Shown here: positions 33,901 to 45,250 of the stretch, piece after piece
How the letters are laid out: every line of letters begins with the position of its first letter
Position numbering within the stretch: the stretch's first letter is position 1
Position numbers and translations under genes: made by a program
The notes under the pieces: model-generated
What the model saw: only the letters and a program-made list of their open reading frames with translations
What the model was told of the DNA's origin: nothing
Databases searched by the model: none
DNA from: Narthecium ossifragum
Lineage: Eukaryota > Streptophyta > Magnoliopsida > Dioscoreales > Nartheciaceae
Length of the DNA stretch: 64,000 bases
Direction: 5' to 3'
NCBI GenBank assembly: GCA_963920575.1
Contig: OY986974.1
Location: 7,688,610-7,752,609, forward strand

Positions 33901-34243
33901 TTTGGGGCCTGGGAATGTGGCGGGGGACACCGGTGGCGGAGCTAGAGCAGACCTGGGGACGCCGGTGGCGGCTGGAGGTGACTGGAGGCGGCTGGAGTCG
34001 GGATCCGCCGTTGGGAGGTGGCTGGAGGCGGCGTCGGGTGAAGCTGGGAGGTAACTGGAGGCGGTGGCTGGTGGCTGGGGACGCCGGACGAAGCTGGGAG
34101 GTGGCTGGGACGCCGGACGGAGCTGTGAGGTGGCTGGGGACGCCGGACGGAGCTGGGAGGTGGCTGGAGGCGGCGTCGTGTGAAGCTGGGAGGTGGCTGG
34201 AGGTGGTGGCTGGTGGCTGGGGACGCCGGACGAAGCTGGGAGG
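33790..34243. repeat. GC-rich minisatellite running into an assembly gap
   Basis: Units built from GGACGCCGGACGAAGCTGGG and AGGTGGCTGGAGGCGG repeat with variants. A longer block (GCGTCGGGTGAAGCTGGGAGG...GGACGCCGGACGAAGC, about 34028-34094) returns near 34161-34235. The array is cut by the N gap. Long open frames here come only from repeat composition and the N run. Confidence 0.85.
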
Positions 34244-34443
34244 NNNNNNNNNNNNNNNNNNNNNNNNNNNNNNNNNNNNNNNNNNNNNNNNNNNNNNNNN
34301 NNNNNNNNNNNNNNNNNNNNNNNNNNNNNNNNNNNNNNNNNNNNNNNNNNNNNNNNNNNNNNNNNNNNNNNNNNNNNNNNNNNNNNNNNNNNNNNNNNNN
34401 NNNNNNNNNNNNNNNNNNNNNNNNNNNNNNNNNNNNNNNNNNN
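34244..34443. other. Assembly gap, 200 N
   Basis: Exactly 200 N, a common placeholder length, so the true distance is unknown. The left flank is a tandem array, which is the likely cause of assembly failure. Confidence 0.97.
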
Positions 34444-34479
34444 CACTCGTACTTAGTCTAGTTCTTGCACGTCCTACAC

Positions 34480-35650
34480 GCATATTACTTAAAAGAGACA
34501 AAGTACGCGTAAAAACTAGTAAATAGCGCGTATAAAAGACCTTTACAACGCGTAGAAACAACCATAAGTACGCGTAGAAACAACCATAAGTACGCGTATA
34601 AACAAGAGGGCATAGAAAACACCAAAAAGACACTTAGAAAGAACAAAAAGTACGCGTGTGAATGCTACATTTCTTAGTGCAAAAAATTATGTAGGATACG
34701 GGGATGAAAATAATAGTATTTATTTTTTCCACAATAGATGAGATGAGAACACACCGCCTTGTGCTAAAAAAAAATTAAAAAATTAAAATTAAAAGGATTA
34801 AGTCGGGATGAACAAGGGCTTACTGGAGTCAAAGACGAGTGAGATTAGTAAAAGGGCATGTATTTATGTCTGTGGGTGCACTGCTGTTCTGCTCATATGG
34901 TATTATGAGATTACCGATTGCAAGGCACCAACCGTCGCGGACAGTATCCCACGCATGATGAGGTGGGGTCATTTACAGCTGGTGAGGAGAAAGAACCTCA
35001 CCGACACTGTTATGCAAGGAACGACTACACGGGTAATGTCGAGCTAAAATATTGTTCGGATTTCTTTATGGCCGTCTAGTTTGGAATGTCTACTAACCAA
35101 CTGTTGTTTTTCTATAATTTCCAGCTTGTTTACATCGATGTGGAATGGACCTTGTATCTGAGGCATTCCACGCAAGCCGAGCAATCACGAAGACATACAA
35201 CGGTGGCTGGGACTTCTGATGCACTGTCCTCTCGTGAAGACGCATCCCCTAGGCGTGTTCAATTCATGACCATGCCGCGGTCGACCGAGAATGCCCATGC
35301 CAGCCCAAGAATTGAGACTAAGCTGGCTGAGGTACGTCGTTATAATCGATATTACTCGTCGTTAGATTTAATTACGTGTGATACTCGGTAACTGTTAAGT
35401 TTTTATGTATGAAAATCTAATATACTCGTGTTTTTTACTCAAAATATGTGTGTTTTAGAGCTATCATACTCGTGTTTATTAGTATAAGTACGCGTAGTTT
35501 TGATCTATCATACTTGTGTTTAATATTACTAATACGCGTCTTTATTAGCTATAATACACGTGTTTATTAGTATAAATACGCGTCTTTTTGATCTATTGTA
35601 CGTGTCTTTACTTTTAGTGATACACGTGTTTGTGTCTTATTATACTCGTG
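34480..35650. repeat. Dispersed TACGCGT / TACACGTG / TACTCGTG motifs
   Basis: The heptamer TACGCGT recurs in the flank (34502-34660, for example AGTACGCGTAGAAACAACC in tandem) and in the intron 35332-35710, alternating with TACTCGTG and TACACGTG about 30-40 bp apart. One more lies in the next putative intron (about 35973). It may be a subterminal repeat set of an unidentified transposon that carries the gene fragment. Confidence 0.6.
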
Positions 35651-35954
35651 TTGTTTGACAAGTATTTTTCGTGCGCACTTAACATTTTTTTTCCCCACTC
35701 TTGTCTCCAGCTGAGATCGGACGTCGATACATTGACTCGGAGGATTGTGGCCCAGGACGATGCTGTGAGGACGATGAACATCCAAAACAATAAATTGAGA
35801 TTCAAATTGGCGGCAACGAATGCGCGGCTCGCTGAAGCCGAACAAGAAATTGAAAGGCTCAAAGCGAAGTCACGGACACCTTCAATCATGAAGACACCGC
35901 GGAGTGTGTCCTTCCGAGAGGATGTTTTGGAGAAGGAGAAAGCGGCGCCCTCAG
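34808..35954 (+). CDS. Three-exon gene fragment of unknown function
   Basis: Three pieces join in phase through GT-AG introns: 34808-35032 (donor GTAATG), 35125-35331 (69 codons, acceptor TTTCCAG, donor GTACGT) and 35711-35954 (acceptor CTCCAG, donor GTACTA). The first encodes CTAVLLIWYYEITDC and PRMMRWGH; a hydrophobic strand followed by PR..RW is seen in some plant transposon-encoded proteins, but I cannot name the family. The third is charged and coiled-coil-like (NNKLRFKLAATNARLAEAE, EIERLKAK) with a basic PSIMKTPRSVSF patch. Upstream exons may lie in or before the gap; the 3' end was not found. ATG 34808 may not be the real start. Confidence 0.5.
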
Positions 35955-36106
35955 GTACTACATTAAATACATTAAGTACGCGTAGAACTAACACATGAAA
36001 CAAAAGAAGAAGAAAGACCTAAGTTTTTCAAATAGGGAAACTTTAGACATGACCACCCTGGAGATAGAGAGCTAATTAGAGACAACATCAGATAGTATAC
36101 CACTGC

Positions 36107-36111
<5 letters not shown>

Positions 36112-36146
<35 letters not shown>
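36112..36146. repeat. (CT)n microsatellite
   Basis: About 17 CT units. Confidence 0.9.
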
Positions 36147-36148
<2 letters not shown>

Positions 36149-36159
36149 CATGAGGGAGA

Positions 36160-36460
36160 TGTTAACAAGGCCATGCCAAGAAGAACCAACCCCAGCCCAG
36201 TAATTATCTCTGCCTGAATCCAAACCCATGTTCCCATGATCTCCATTTGGCTGCCACTGGAGGTTCATGGCCACCTTGCTCTCCTCTCCACCTAAACCCT
36301 TGCCAGACCCATGGCTAGCTGCAGGTGTAGCAGCTGTTGGAGTACTTGCTGCACAAGCATTGCCATGCCACCTTGCTCTCCTCTCCATTTGACTGCCATT
36401 GAGCGTTATTATTATAACATACATGCCATGCCGCGTCATGTGGCAGGGCATGGCATGCAT
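36160..36460 (-). pseudogene. Possible 3' fragment of a transcription-factor gene (Dof-like C-terminus)
   Basis: The minus-strand reading has SGKGLGGEESKVAMNLQWQP and RDNYWAGVGSSWHGLVNISLM and then runs into a GA microsatellite (RERERE). Short NYW...SWHGL tails resemble C-termini of some Dof-type plant transcription factors, which is the only basis for the label; the Dof zinc finger is absent. The segment GCCACCTTGCTCTCCTCTCCA occurs twice (36271, 36368). It could equally be another protein. Confidence 0.3.
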
Positions 36461-36890
36461 GTGGTGTCATATGGCCATGGGTTAAGTGAGGGGTAAGATG
36501 GGGTTTTCCATGTCCATGGGGTATTAAGTTACAAAAAAACAAGACAAATGTATTAAATCGGCAAAAGTAAAGTCTAGGGGTACTAAAATGCAAAAAATTC
36601 ATAAACAAGGATAGCCATCAGCATCCTTTGTTCCCTAAAGTCAGATAGCCATCACCAGTCCATCATCCAAGGATACGGATCCCGAGGCATTGGATCCCAA
36701 GTGGAATCTCCAACGGTCGAAATAGGCCCGGGATCCCCTAACGTTCACCGAGCACTCTTAAAAACACCAAAATTAATTAATAATATATCCTCTCCAACGG
36801 CTCTATTCCTCACCCCCCAACGCCTCGTTAGTCCCCACTTCCGCTCTCCTCTCCTCCTCACCTCCTCCGCTTCTCCACTCCAACACGCCA

Positions 36891-39390
36891 ATGGAGCCGG
36901 CGAACGTCGACTGGAAGACCGTCGAGTCACGCTTCGTCCGGGACGATGTGTACGAGCGCATCGAGGCCCCGAAGTGGGCCGACTTATCGGCCCCCTACTC
37001 CCCCGGCGTCGACGACGACGCTTGGTTCTGCCGGCCGGATTGCCGGCATCCAAAGACTTTCGAAGACTTCCAAAGATCCTCACCGAGCCCTAAGGTGCTC
37101 TTCTTAGCTGTTCCGCGACTTTTTTTTCGATTTGGTTCTTGAGTCTTGATGGGTTGAACTCAAAATCTCATCTTTCTAGGTAGACTGAGATGTCGAATTG
37201 CACTTAAGACATGTATTTCGATGTTTTCATGTGTTTTCTTTACATAATTCCGATCGACCTTTGGTAAGATACCTTCTTTTAGCTCTTTCTTGCGACTTTG
37301 TTTGCGTTTCTTTTTCTAAGATTCTCGATGGGTCTTGCTCGAAATCGTCATATCTTAGGTGAATTGAGCTCCCAAAGGTTATATACAATACCATTTCCCA
37401 GCTTTTCTCATGATTTCTTGGTGTTTTCTAACTAAACATTGTTCAGCCCCACCAATGTTCATTGTGATTATTGCTGCAACTCTTAATGGGTTTCGTTTGG
37501 AAACGTTTTGCAGGTGAAACAGATGAGATGCAATTCAGAGCTATTGCCTCTCAGCGAAAGAAGATCTAATTTAAGGTAATGGTAATCTTTAAGAAGAGGC
37601 CTATTTTTGGATTTCTTTTAGGCTAGGACTGATTCAAAACATTGTTTCTCTTGATTCTTGTGATGTTCTCTAGAGATGCGAATTTGAAAAGAAGAGGAGG
37701 GATTGCCGCCCCATTAGTGTCATCATCTTCGATCCGGGATTACCCCAATCCCAAACCCAGTTCCAAGAAATTCCGTGAGGACCTTGAGAACCAGGACCCC
37801 AATCTTCCAGCTGCTGCCGTTCCTAGAACTACTGCTAATAGTACTACTACCCCTTCTCCTAGCAAGCTGAAGGTGGTTTCCAAGACAGCAAAGGAGGCAA
37901 TCAAGTCGAGTGCACAGAAGAGGGACCTGGGAGGTGAAGAAAAAGTTGAGGATTGGAAGCAGAAGAAACCTGTGCCACGCCTGAGGAGCACGCTGTCAGC
38001 GAGGAATCTATTTACTGGGAAGGACATCTTGGCTCAGATATCGGAATTCTGTAGCGAAATCAAGAAGATGGTAACCATGAAAGAGAGACCCAATGCCGAA
38101 GAAGTGGTTGCGAACGAGGAGAAAGGGGTTTTAAATGAAGCCATGAAGAACGTGGAGGTGGTGGAGAAGGGAGGAGGAAGTGACTTGAGCATGAATACTA
38201 AGTGAGTATTGAAAACAAGATAGGATCTTTTGAGTTAATTACCTAAATGGAGTTTGTTGATCTAATTGAATTTTATGTTTCCTGTTCGTGAAATGGATAG
38301 TAGGAAGAATGATGAACCACTGAAGAATGGTCGCAGAGTTGGTTTGAGGGTTGAGACCAAGGAGATATGCAAGAATGATGGTTATGAGAAGTCGCCACTG
38401 TTGAGTGAATCAGTGAGAGCATGCCCTCCCACACCTCAGCGATTCCCTTCACCTTCAATTCATCGTCAGCGGAGCACTAGACCCCCAAAAGTTACTAGCT
38501 CTCCTCTCAACAATCCTTCTCAATCAAAAACTTTGGTAAGTTTATTCTAGCACTTTGTCTGAAGAAAGGTTTTCGGAGTGCTGTCACATAAGGGTGAGTT
38601 AATAGGATGTAAATCAGACTGATGAATGAATGATATGAATTTAGTGCATGATAAAAACTCGATCAAATCATAGCTATATATTTCGTCGCCCTGCAAAATG
38701 TAGGTTTATATGTAATAGTGACATGTTGAACATAGTGCCTCATTCCTGTATATAGGGTTAAAGTAAACCACTTTGTGAATTTATTGGCTAGATCCTAAGT
38801 TTTGATATCTCTGGTTGGTTGTAAATGTTGTTATCCTCTGCCATTTAAGTGAAATGTAATGCTACACGGTGTCCTTATGTGACTTTAGTGCATGATAAAA
38901 ACTCGATCAAATCATAGCTATCTATTTCATCGCCCTGTAAAATGTAGGTTTATATGTAATAGTGACATGTTGAACATAGTGCCTCATTCCTGTAAATATG
39001 GTTAAAGTAAACCACTTTGTGAATTTATTGGCTAGATCCTAAGTTTTGATATCTCTGGTTGGTTGTAAATGTTGTTATCCTCTGCCATTTAAGTGAAATG
39101 TAATGCTACACAGTGTCCTTATGTGACTTAATCCAGTTTTCTTTAAAAATGTATTCAAAACATACGATAACTACCTTGCATGATTCAATGTGCCCTGCCA
39201 ACTTTTGTTTGCATTGACCAAGTTGGAAAAGCATTCAAGACGTCTAGCTGATGAGTATAATTATGCTTTGTTTTCCTTTCTAGAGAGGAGTACTTCAAGA
39301 GATGGACCAGAGCAGAGATGAAAAAAGGGCTTTGGCTGCTGTTGATGAAGAGCAAAACAGGGCCATTGGTGCGCCTGAAACAGAAGGAAG
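36891..39390 (+). CDS. Five-exon plant gene of unknown function, 3' end not found
   Basis: Phase-consistent GT-AG exons: 36891-37094, 37514-37575, 37674-38201, 38301-38535 (or from 38304) and 39284-39390, about 378 codons. The start ATG follows a pyrimidine-rich leader. The N-terminus (residues 25-52) has EAPKWADLSAP and DDDAWFCRPDCRHPKT, a Cys/His-containing block that looks conserved. The middle is basic, Ser/Pro-rich and probably disordered; SARNLFTGKDILAQISEFCSEIKK may form a helix. Exon 4 ends Pro/Ser-rich; exon 5 has DEKRALAAVDEEQNRA. I cannot name the family; a nuclear or cytoskeleton-associated role would be a guess. The last donor GTCAGT at 39391 implies a further exon. Confidence 0.78.
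38640..39127. repeat. Tandem duplication of 244 bp in intron 4
   Basis: TTTAGTGCATGATAAAAACT begins copies at 38640 and 38884 and both end CCTTATGTGAC (38883, 39127). Only a handful of substitutions separate them, so the duplication is recent compared with the surrounding transposons. It does not touch exon sequence. Confidence 0.93.
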
Positions 39391-42299
39391 GTCAGTGGAT
39401 GTTTTCTGGTTCTTGAAACCATGTACTTACCTAGCCAAGTAGCTGGAGTTATCTACAAGGACGACACACCTAATATACCTTTATATAATTGCTCAGCGAA
39501 ATTTATTCATTCAGATATACTTGATTCATTGACTTCAAATATGTAAAGAGTTGTCTGCAGTTCTTAGAATAATAATTGAATTTACATAGTTAGCAAGATT
39601 CTTTCATTCAAATTTATTTTTGTTTCATTGAATTTAAAGATGTAAAGAGATGTATGCAGTCTCTGGAATAATCAATGTGTTGAGTTCGAAATATTTTGAG
39701 GATACTACTTAAATTCTGGTTTTGCATTCAGGGCATATGTTTCTTTCTCTTTCCTCTAACAGATGGTCAATTTGTTCCAGAATTTCTTGCTTAAACCGTT
39801 TATTATGAGTCAGAATATGTCTTCTCTATTCACCCAGAATTATACAGTTAAAAACAATAAACGATTCATAGTCTTTATGTCTATGAACTGTCTTTTCTTT
39901 TCTATGAAATTTACTGCTTTGCTTGCAACCTATGGCCGATTTTAAGGAGGTATATATGGTGAAGTTTGACTTTTTGGCTAGTAGGTTTTCAGATCTGCCA
40001 GGGAAGCTATAGTAATACAGGGGTGTTATCCTTTGTGGAAGCATGGCTAATGGAAATGTTACTTACAGCGAAAAAAAATCACAATTGAGAAGAACCTGTG
40101 TCCTTCCCAGAGACACCTCAAGCATTAATGTGACCAAATATGATTTACTTATCTTCAGCAAAACTGCAAGTTTTAAAAAACATTTCCTTGTTCTTTCTGA
40201 CAAAAAAGTAACAAAGGCTTGAATGAAGTAGAATGATATTATTCATGCAGTCATCTCTAAAAAACATTTCCTTGTTCTTTCTGACAAAAAAGTAACAAAA
40301 GCTTGAATGAAGTAGAATGATATTATTCATGCAGTCATCTCATCCTCATACATTTTCATCTCATCGTAATAGAATGAAGCAGATGTACAAAAGTACTTTT
40401 TTGTTTTCATTGTTGACTTTAACTTTCTCTTTAGGATGGCCAAATGGCTTGTTATATATTGTTGTCATAAAATATACTAGAGCCTAGAAACTGGAGGCTT
40501 CAATTTTTGGCAAGAGATAGTTTCAAATACTGAATGAAATCATACCAAGTCAGGTGAGACTATCAATAAGTATGCTACCTGGTTTGAAATTTTGAATCTT
40601 GTAGTTCCCAGCTTTAATAAGATCGGGAATAGTGGAAGAAGAGTTGAAAGCCAAAGATGTATATGGGTTTGGGACATCAAGGATCCATTCTGCAAGTAAG
40701 TGATCAAAAGTGTGAGACCACATGTAAGAGCAAGGACTTTGTGGTGGTTGTAAAATTGCAAGTTTTGAAGCTTTTATTTTGTCAGCAGCTAAGGCTAACA
40801 AAGGCAATCTCTTGGATAGCAGGTGTGAATCTCAGTGGATTGGGCTTAGTTGTTGTAGATTTTGCTATGGTTCTGCTAAGCAACACCATTATGTTCGATT
40901 TATATCCAGAAAGTATAAATTGCCTAGGTGGGGCATGTGGCACGTGTAACCACCTCCCCCAATACTCTCTCTCTCCTAACCACCCCCACCTTTCACGTGG
41001 CTTCAACTCGATCGCCGGATATATTCGGACATAATTTGAATCGGACATCCTCAACCACCATGATTTTATATAATAGAATACTTGTTTCTCATCCGTGCCC
41101 CTAGCACGGTGGAAACCATTTCCCACTACTCTCAACCATATCTCTTCTCTAATTCCCTCTAATCTCAACCATATCTCTTCTCTAATTCCCTCTAATCTCA
41201 ACCATATCTCTCCACCGATCCATCATGAAATAAGAGATCTGATCTCCACTATCTCCACGTGGCACGTTTATTCCTCATTCGGTTTTCGCAAAAACTGAAT
41301 TAAATTAAATAATAGGTTCATGATTATTCACGTAACCCTACGCCACGACCACGAAACCCACGCTACGTGTGCGTATATACTACGACTCATAGCACACCTT
41401 ACTTCATATATATACCACGACCGCGGAACCCGTGCCCCTGGCACGGTTGGGCACGGTTCTCTCTCTCACACCTCTCCCGACCCCTTCCTATTAATAAGAC
41501 TAATGTATTTGATGTAAATATCTCACTAAAATTTGTACTCAAAAATAGACAACAATGCCATGATGAAAAATGAATACGCATATATGTATAGTGCAATCAA
41601 CGACGACCCAAAATTTATCACCGGCATGAGAACGCACACTTTGTTATCCGTCTTCTTCTTTCCCAACAAGTTACAGTAACTTCTCCACCTCTACGTTCCC
41701 ATTCAAAGTGTTGCAAATAACAACACAAATTATAAGTATCTGGTTAAAAAAACTATCAAATATTAGTGAATATTAATAGCACCAAATATCAATAACCAAC
41801 AGTGTCATTTGCTTTATTTCAGCAACAGTTCTGATAAGTGTAGAAAGTTCAGAAATAAGGGAAGCACATAATTTTGAAATAAATTATCAGCCCAAAAGTG
41901 TTTTTTCAACATGCTAGGCTGCCAATACATTCCTTCATTCTATCCTTCCAGGACGTAACCACCATGGCATCCCTAACATTTGACTGATAACACGTCTGAG
42001 AGTGTAGGCCCCGTTCTGTCATCTAGCTTATGTTCTTCATGTTTCTATCACGATGGAGAAGCTCGCCCATTGCACATGAAATACAACCTTTAACAGAATA
42101 TTGAGAACGAAACGATTAAAAAATACTTGCACAACGTGGTATATAAAAGGTAATGTACGGTACTTACACTATTCGAGGTCCAATTGATCAGAATTGTTCT
42201 GCTATTGTACGCAATGTTTCGAACATGACTATCCCAATCTTGTGTTAGCAGAGAACATTAAATTCAAGCAACATTTTAAACCTACATTGAATTAACATA
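39391..42299. other. Intergenic or 3' intronic sequence with local tandem duplications
   Basis: No clear final exon for the upstream gene was found. Direct repeats: 84-bp copies at 40175-40258 and 40259-40342, and a 33-bp unit CTCAACCATATCTCTTCTCT... repeated about 2.5 times at 41131-41213. CACGTG-like G-box cores occur near 40938 and 40995. One minus-strand open frame is listed separately. Confidence 0.5.
40550..40807 (-). pseudogene. Unidentified minus-strand open frame, possible exon remnant
   Basis: 85 codons of ordinary amino-acid mix with CSYMWSHTFDHLLAEWILD and TSLAFNSSSTIPDLIKAGNY. It does not look like random translation, but I recognise no family. A GT donor-like CCAGGTAGCA sits near its end, so the true exon could stop at about 40583. 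No neighbouring exon was identified. It could be a gene fragment carried by a transposon or chance. Confidence 0.3.
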
Positions 42300-42498
42300 G
42301 GGCCTGTTTGGTAGCCTTGGATCCGGTGGAATCCAAGGGATGGGAGGGATGCGTAGATCCCGTCCACGGGATCCGCGTGTTTGGATCGACGTCGGATCCC
42401 AGTCGGATCCCAGAAAATGGGATCCGTCCTTTTTGGAATCCGAGGGGCGAATTCCGGATCCCGCGGATTCCAGATCCGCCCCTCTGCCAAACAGTCCC
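42300..42498. mobile_element. PIF/Harbinger-like miniature element (199 bp)
   Basis: Ends GGGCCTGTTTGG and CCAAACAGTCCC are inverted copies with one mismatch. A 3-bp direct repeat ATA flanks it (42297-42299, 42499-42501), the duplication length of PIF/Harbinger. The inside has many GGATCC strings in both orientations, so the single strand would fold. No coding capacity. Confidence 0.75.
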
Positions 42499-42776
42499 AT
42501 AGAGTACTTGTCGCGCCCCGACCCGCGAAAGCCCAACCGGGCCGGGCGACGCGAACCGGAACCTAACTAAATGTGGAAATAATAGCGAGGGGTTCCCTCT
42601 AACTTACTGGTTTCATTAAACAGTTCATAAGCACCCCTGAATAATACAATAATTTCAAACCTCAAAGATATAATATAATATTCAAAAACCTCAAAGGGGT
42701 TACAACAGTTTATACATCATACTCCCGTAGGAGACTAACTATAACAAAAGTGTAGAAAGTGATCACCGATCCTCAG

Positions 42777-45250
42777 TGTGAGGACCCGTCCCTCTACTCC
42801 TGGGTCGACCGGTTGGGTCGGGCCCGTGGCTCGTTGGTTTGTTTCGCGTCGAGCGCGCGATCCGGTGGATCGCATTGTTTCTTGGACCCCAAAGGCAATT
42901 TGGTAAATTGTGCCTTGTTGGTTTGTTTCACACTAGCGTGTGCACACACTGACCTCGTTTGTGTTAGTGTTTGTTTAGAATGGCTAGGTGAACCCGGGAT
43001 CGAAAGATCCGGACTTGGGCTTGAGTTCTTGCCCAAGTTTAGCTTTCACCACAAAGAGGATCGATCCTTCCTATGTAGAAGATCGATCCTTGTGGTGCCA
43101 GAAAGTCTTGTGAAATCGTCATGAAGGATCGATCCTCCCTTGAGGAAGGATCGATCATTCATAAGTCGGTTGGTTTTCTGCTTCGCGAGGACGGTCGCCG
43201 TTGGCCGTCGCTCTCCCCTGTCAGAGAGGGAAGACTTCCCCTCCCATTCTCTCACTTTCTCCCCCTTTCCCCGGCTTTCCCCTCCCCCTTTCCCCTCCTT
43301 TCTTCCCCTCCTCTTCCTCCTTCTCCTCTCTTCTTCTTCCTTCTTCTCTTCTTTCCCGCGGTGCTCTGTTTCTTCCCTTCTCCGCCGGCGAGCTTCATCT
43401 CCTCCGTTCTCCCTCCTCCGACCATCTTTTTCAGCGTTCTAAGGCTCGTTGGATTCGTGGCAACGATAGGAAGATCGCTGAAGTGGTTTGGAGGCTTGTT
43501 AGTGATCAAATCGCGGGGAATCAGCCGAGGAAAGCGCAGCTAGGTAGGGTTATACCTACTGTGTTTATTTCGGGTTTTCTTGAGATCTAGCTGTTGGATC
43601 TTCTTGATCCTTATTTTGTTGGATTCCTTATACCTGTTAGAATTACTGATTTAAGTTTCATGTTAATCAGTTGAGATTTGAGTAGGTTTTATGGGTGATT
43701 AGTCTCGGATTTCTGGTTTTCTGCTGTTCTGCAGTTCTTGAGAAACAGCCGGCTTGCGGCGAGTTTTCCGGCCGGCGATTACATGATCTTGGCTTTTCAT
43801 AAACATAAGAGTTGTAGATCTATTTGTTAGCTTTCTATTCCATCTTGTTTCGTAATTGTCTGATTTTTCTACAATTTCTTATGAATTGTTTACTGGAGGG
43901 CTGCATTGCAGCAATTAATTGTTAAGTTAGTTGATTAACGATTTTTGATTAGCGTTTTCCCGTTAATCCAACCATTGGATGATTATGAAATTTGGATATG
44001 TTGATCCTGGTATATACACCTACTGGTGGCTAAGTTAGATCTTGAATCCGACATCGTTTGGACGTCGGATCGATAAGATCAAATAGCCCCTAAGTAGAGG
44101 TTTTGAGGGTGTTTGATTATAATATTATATTTCAGGATATAATATTATATTGTTTACTATTCATCGTCGTTTTCGGGGTTGCTTCCCGTTGCAGGAGTTC
44201 GCGGTTGACGGTCGTGGTACCATCGTAATGCCGGGACCCGCTGCGGATCGGCTGGTAGTATCGCTGCAGCGATCCACTAGACTTATATGATGCTTGACAT
44301 ACTGTTGCATGCTTCTCTTCTTATCTGTGTATGTCATAGCATGCATTGTTGATCTGTGCATTAGTTGCATTGGTTAGGGCGTGGGTGATCTTTGGGTCGC
44401 CGTCCCGAGGCTGGAAGCTCGGACTTAGCCTTAGGACCGGGGTTGGGCTGTTAGGACCCGGTTTGAATTGTGGTATCCCGTCGATTCGATGATAGGCTTA
44501 GATGACTGGTGCACTTGTGGCATGATGATTGTAGAGGTCGTGTCGGCCTCAAGTTAGGTGTTGAGGATGCCACCGGTGACGGGTCTTATTCTTTGGGCAG
44601 TGTCCGTTCCTGCCAGTAGGGGCATCAGTGTGGGCCCATGGCGAGTTGGGTGACCACAGCTGGAACCCTGTGACACTAGGCGTATCCAGGATGGGCCCAG
44701 TCCGTTGGGGTGACCATGGTTGGATATGCCTAGAGATCACCGGTGAATGGTAATGGGACCATTGTAGCTCACTCGAGTCTGGCTTGAGGGCGACACTGTT
44801 GCGTTTCCCTCTTCCTTCTGTATGGCGTAGTGTAGATCCCTACTGAGCTTAGTGCTCACACCTACCCGGGGCTGCGTTTTGCAGGTGCAGGCATCAGTTC
44901 CTCTTCTGTGGCCCCTACCGGGCAGTTGGTCGGCAGTGCGGCGGCGCCTGGTGGACTTTGAGAGGTGGTGATCGTTTACTGCTTTTACCCTATGTTAGTT
45001 AGTCTCCTACGGGAGTAATGTTGTACTTTGAATCTTCCCCTCTCCGAGGATTTGTATATTAACACTTTGAGTTTATAATCTGTGGTTCGAGGTTTGCTAA
45101 TCAATGTTATTTTAATTGAGGGTGTTTTGGTGAACTGTTAGGGAGACCAGTAGGTTAGAGGAAACCCTCGCCAGCTTTGTTTTCCGCGTTTTGTAGGTTC
45201 CGGTTCGCGTCGCCCGGCCCGGTTGGGCTTTCACGGGTCGGAGCGCGACA
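42777..45250 (+). mobile_element. Family B solo LTR, plus strand
   Basis: 2,474 bp, TGTGAGGACCCG...GGAGCGCGACA, with perfect 5-bp duplication CTCAG (42772-42776, 45251-45255). GATCGATC palindromes start at 43059, 43081, 43127 and 43149, two pairs each exactly 22 bp apart. A hairpin TAGGTA/TACCTA lies at 43541-43558, and an AT palindrome pair near 44122. It inserted into a minus-strand copy of its own family. Confidence 0.94.

Noticed and set aside
33860..34633. 185-257 codon frames across the gap
   Set aside because: Much of each is N; the rest is minisatellite.
35972..36460. Full 162-codon minus-strand frame as one protein
   Set aside because: The C-terminal half runs through a GA microsatellite; only the 36160-36460 part has a plausible protein look.
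42299..42508. hAT origin for the GGGCCTGTTTGG element
   Set aside because: No 8-bp duplication; the 3-bp ATA duplication and end sequence fit PIF/Harbinger better.
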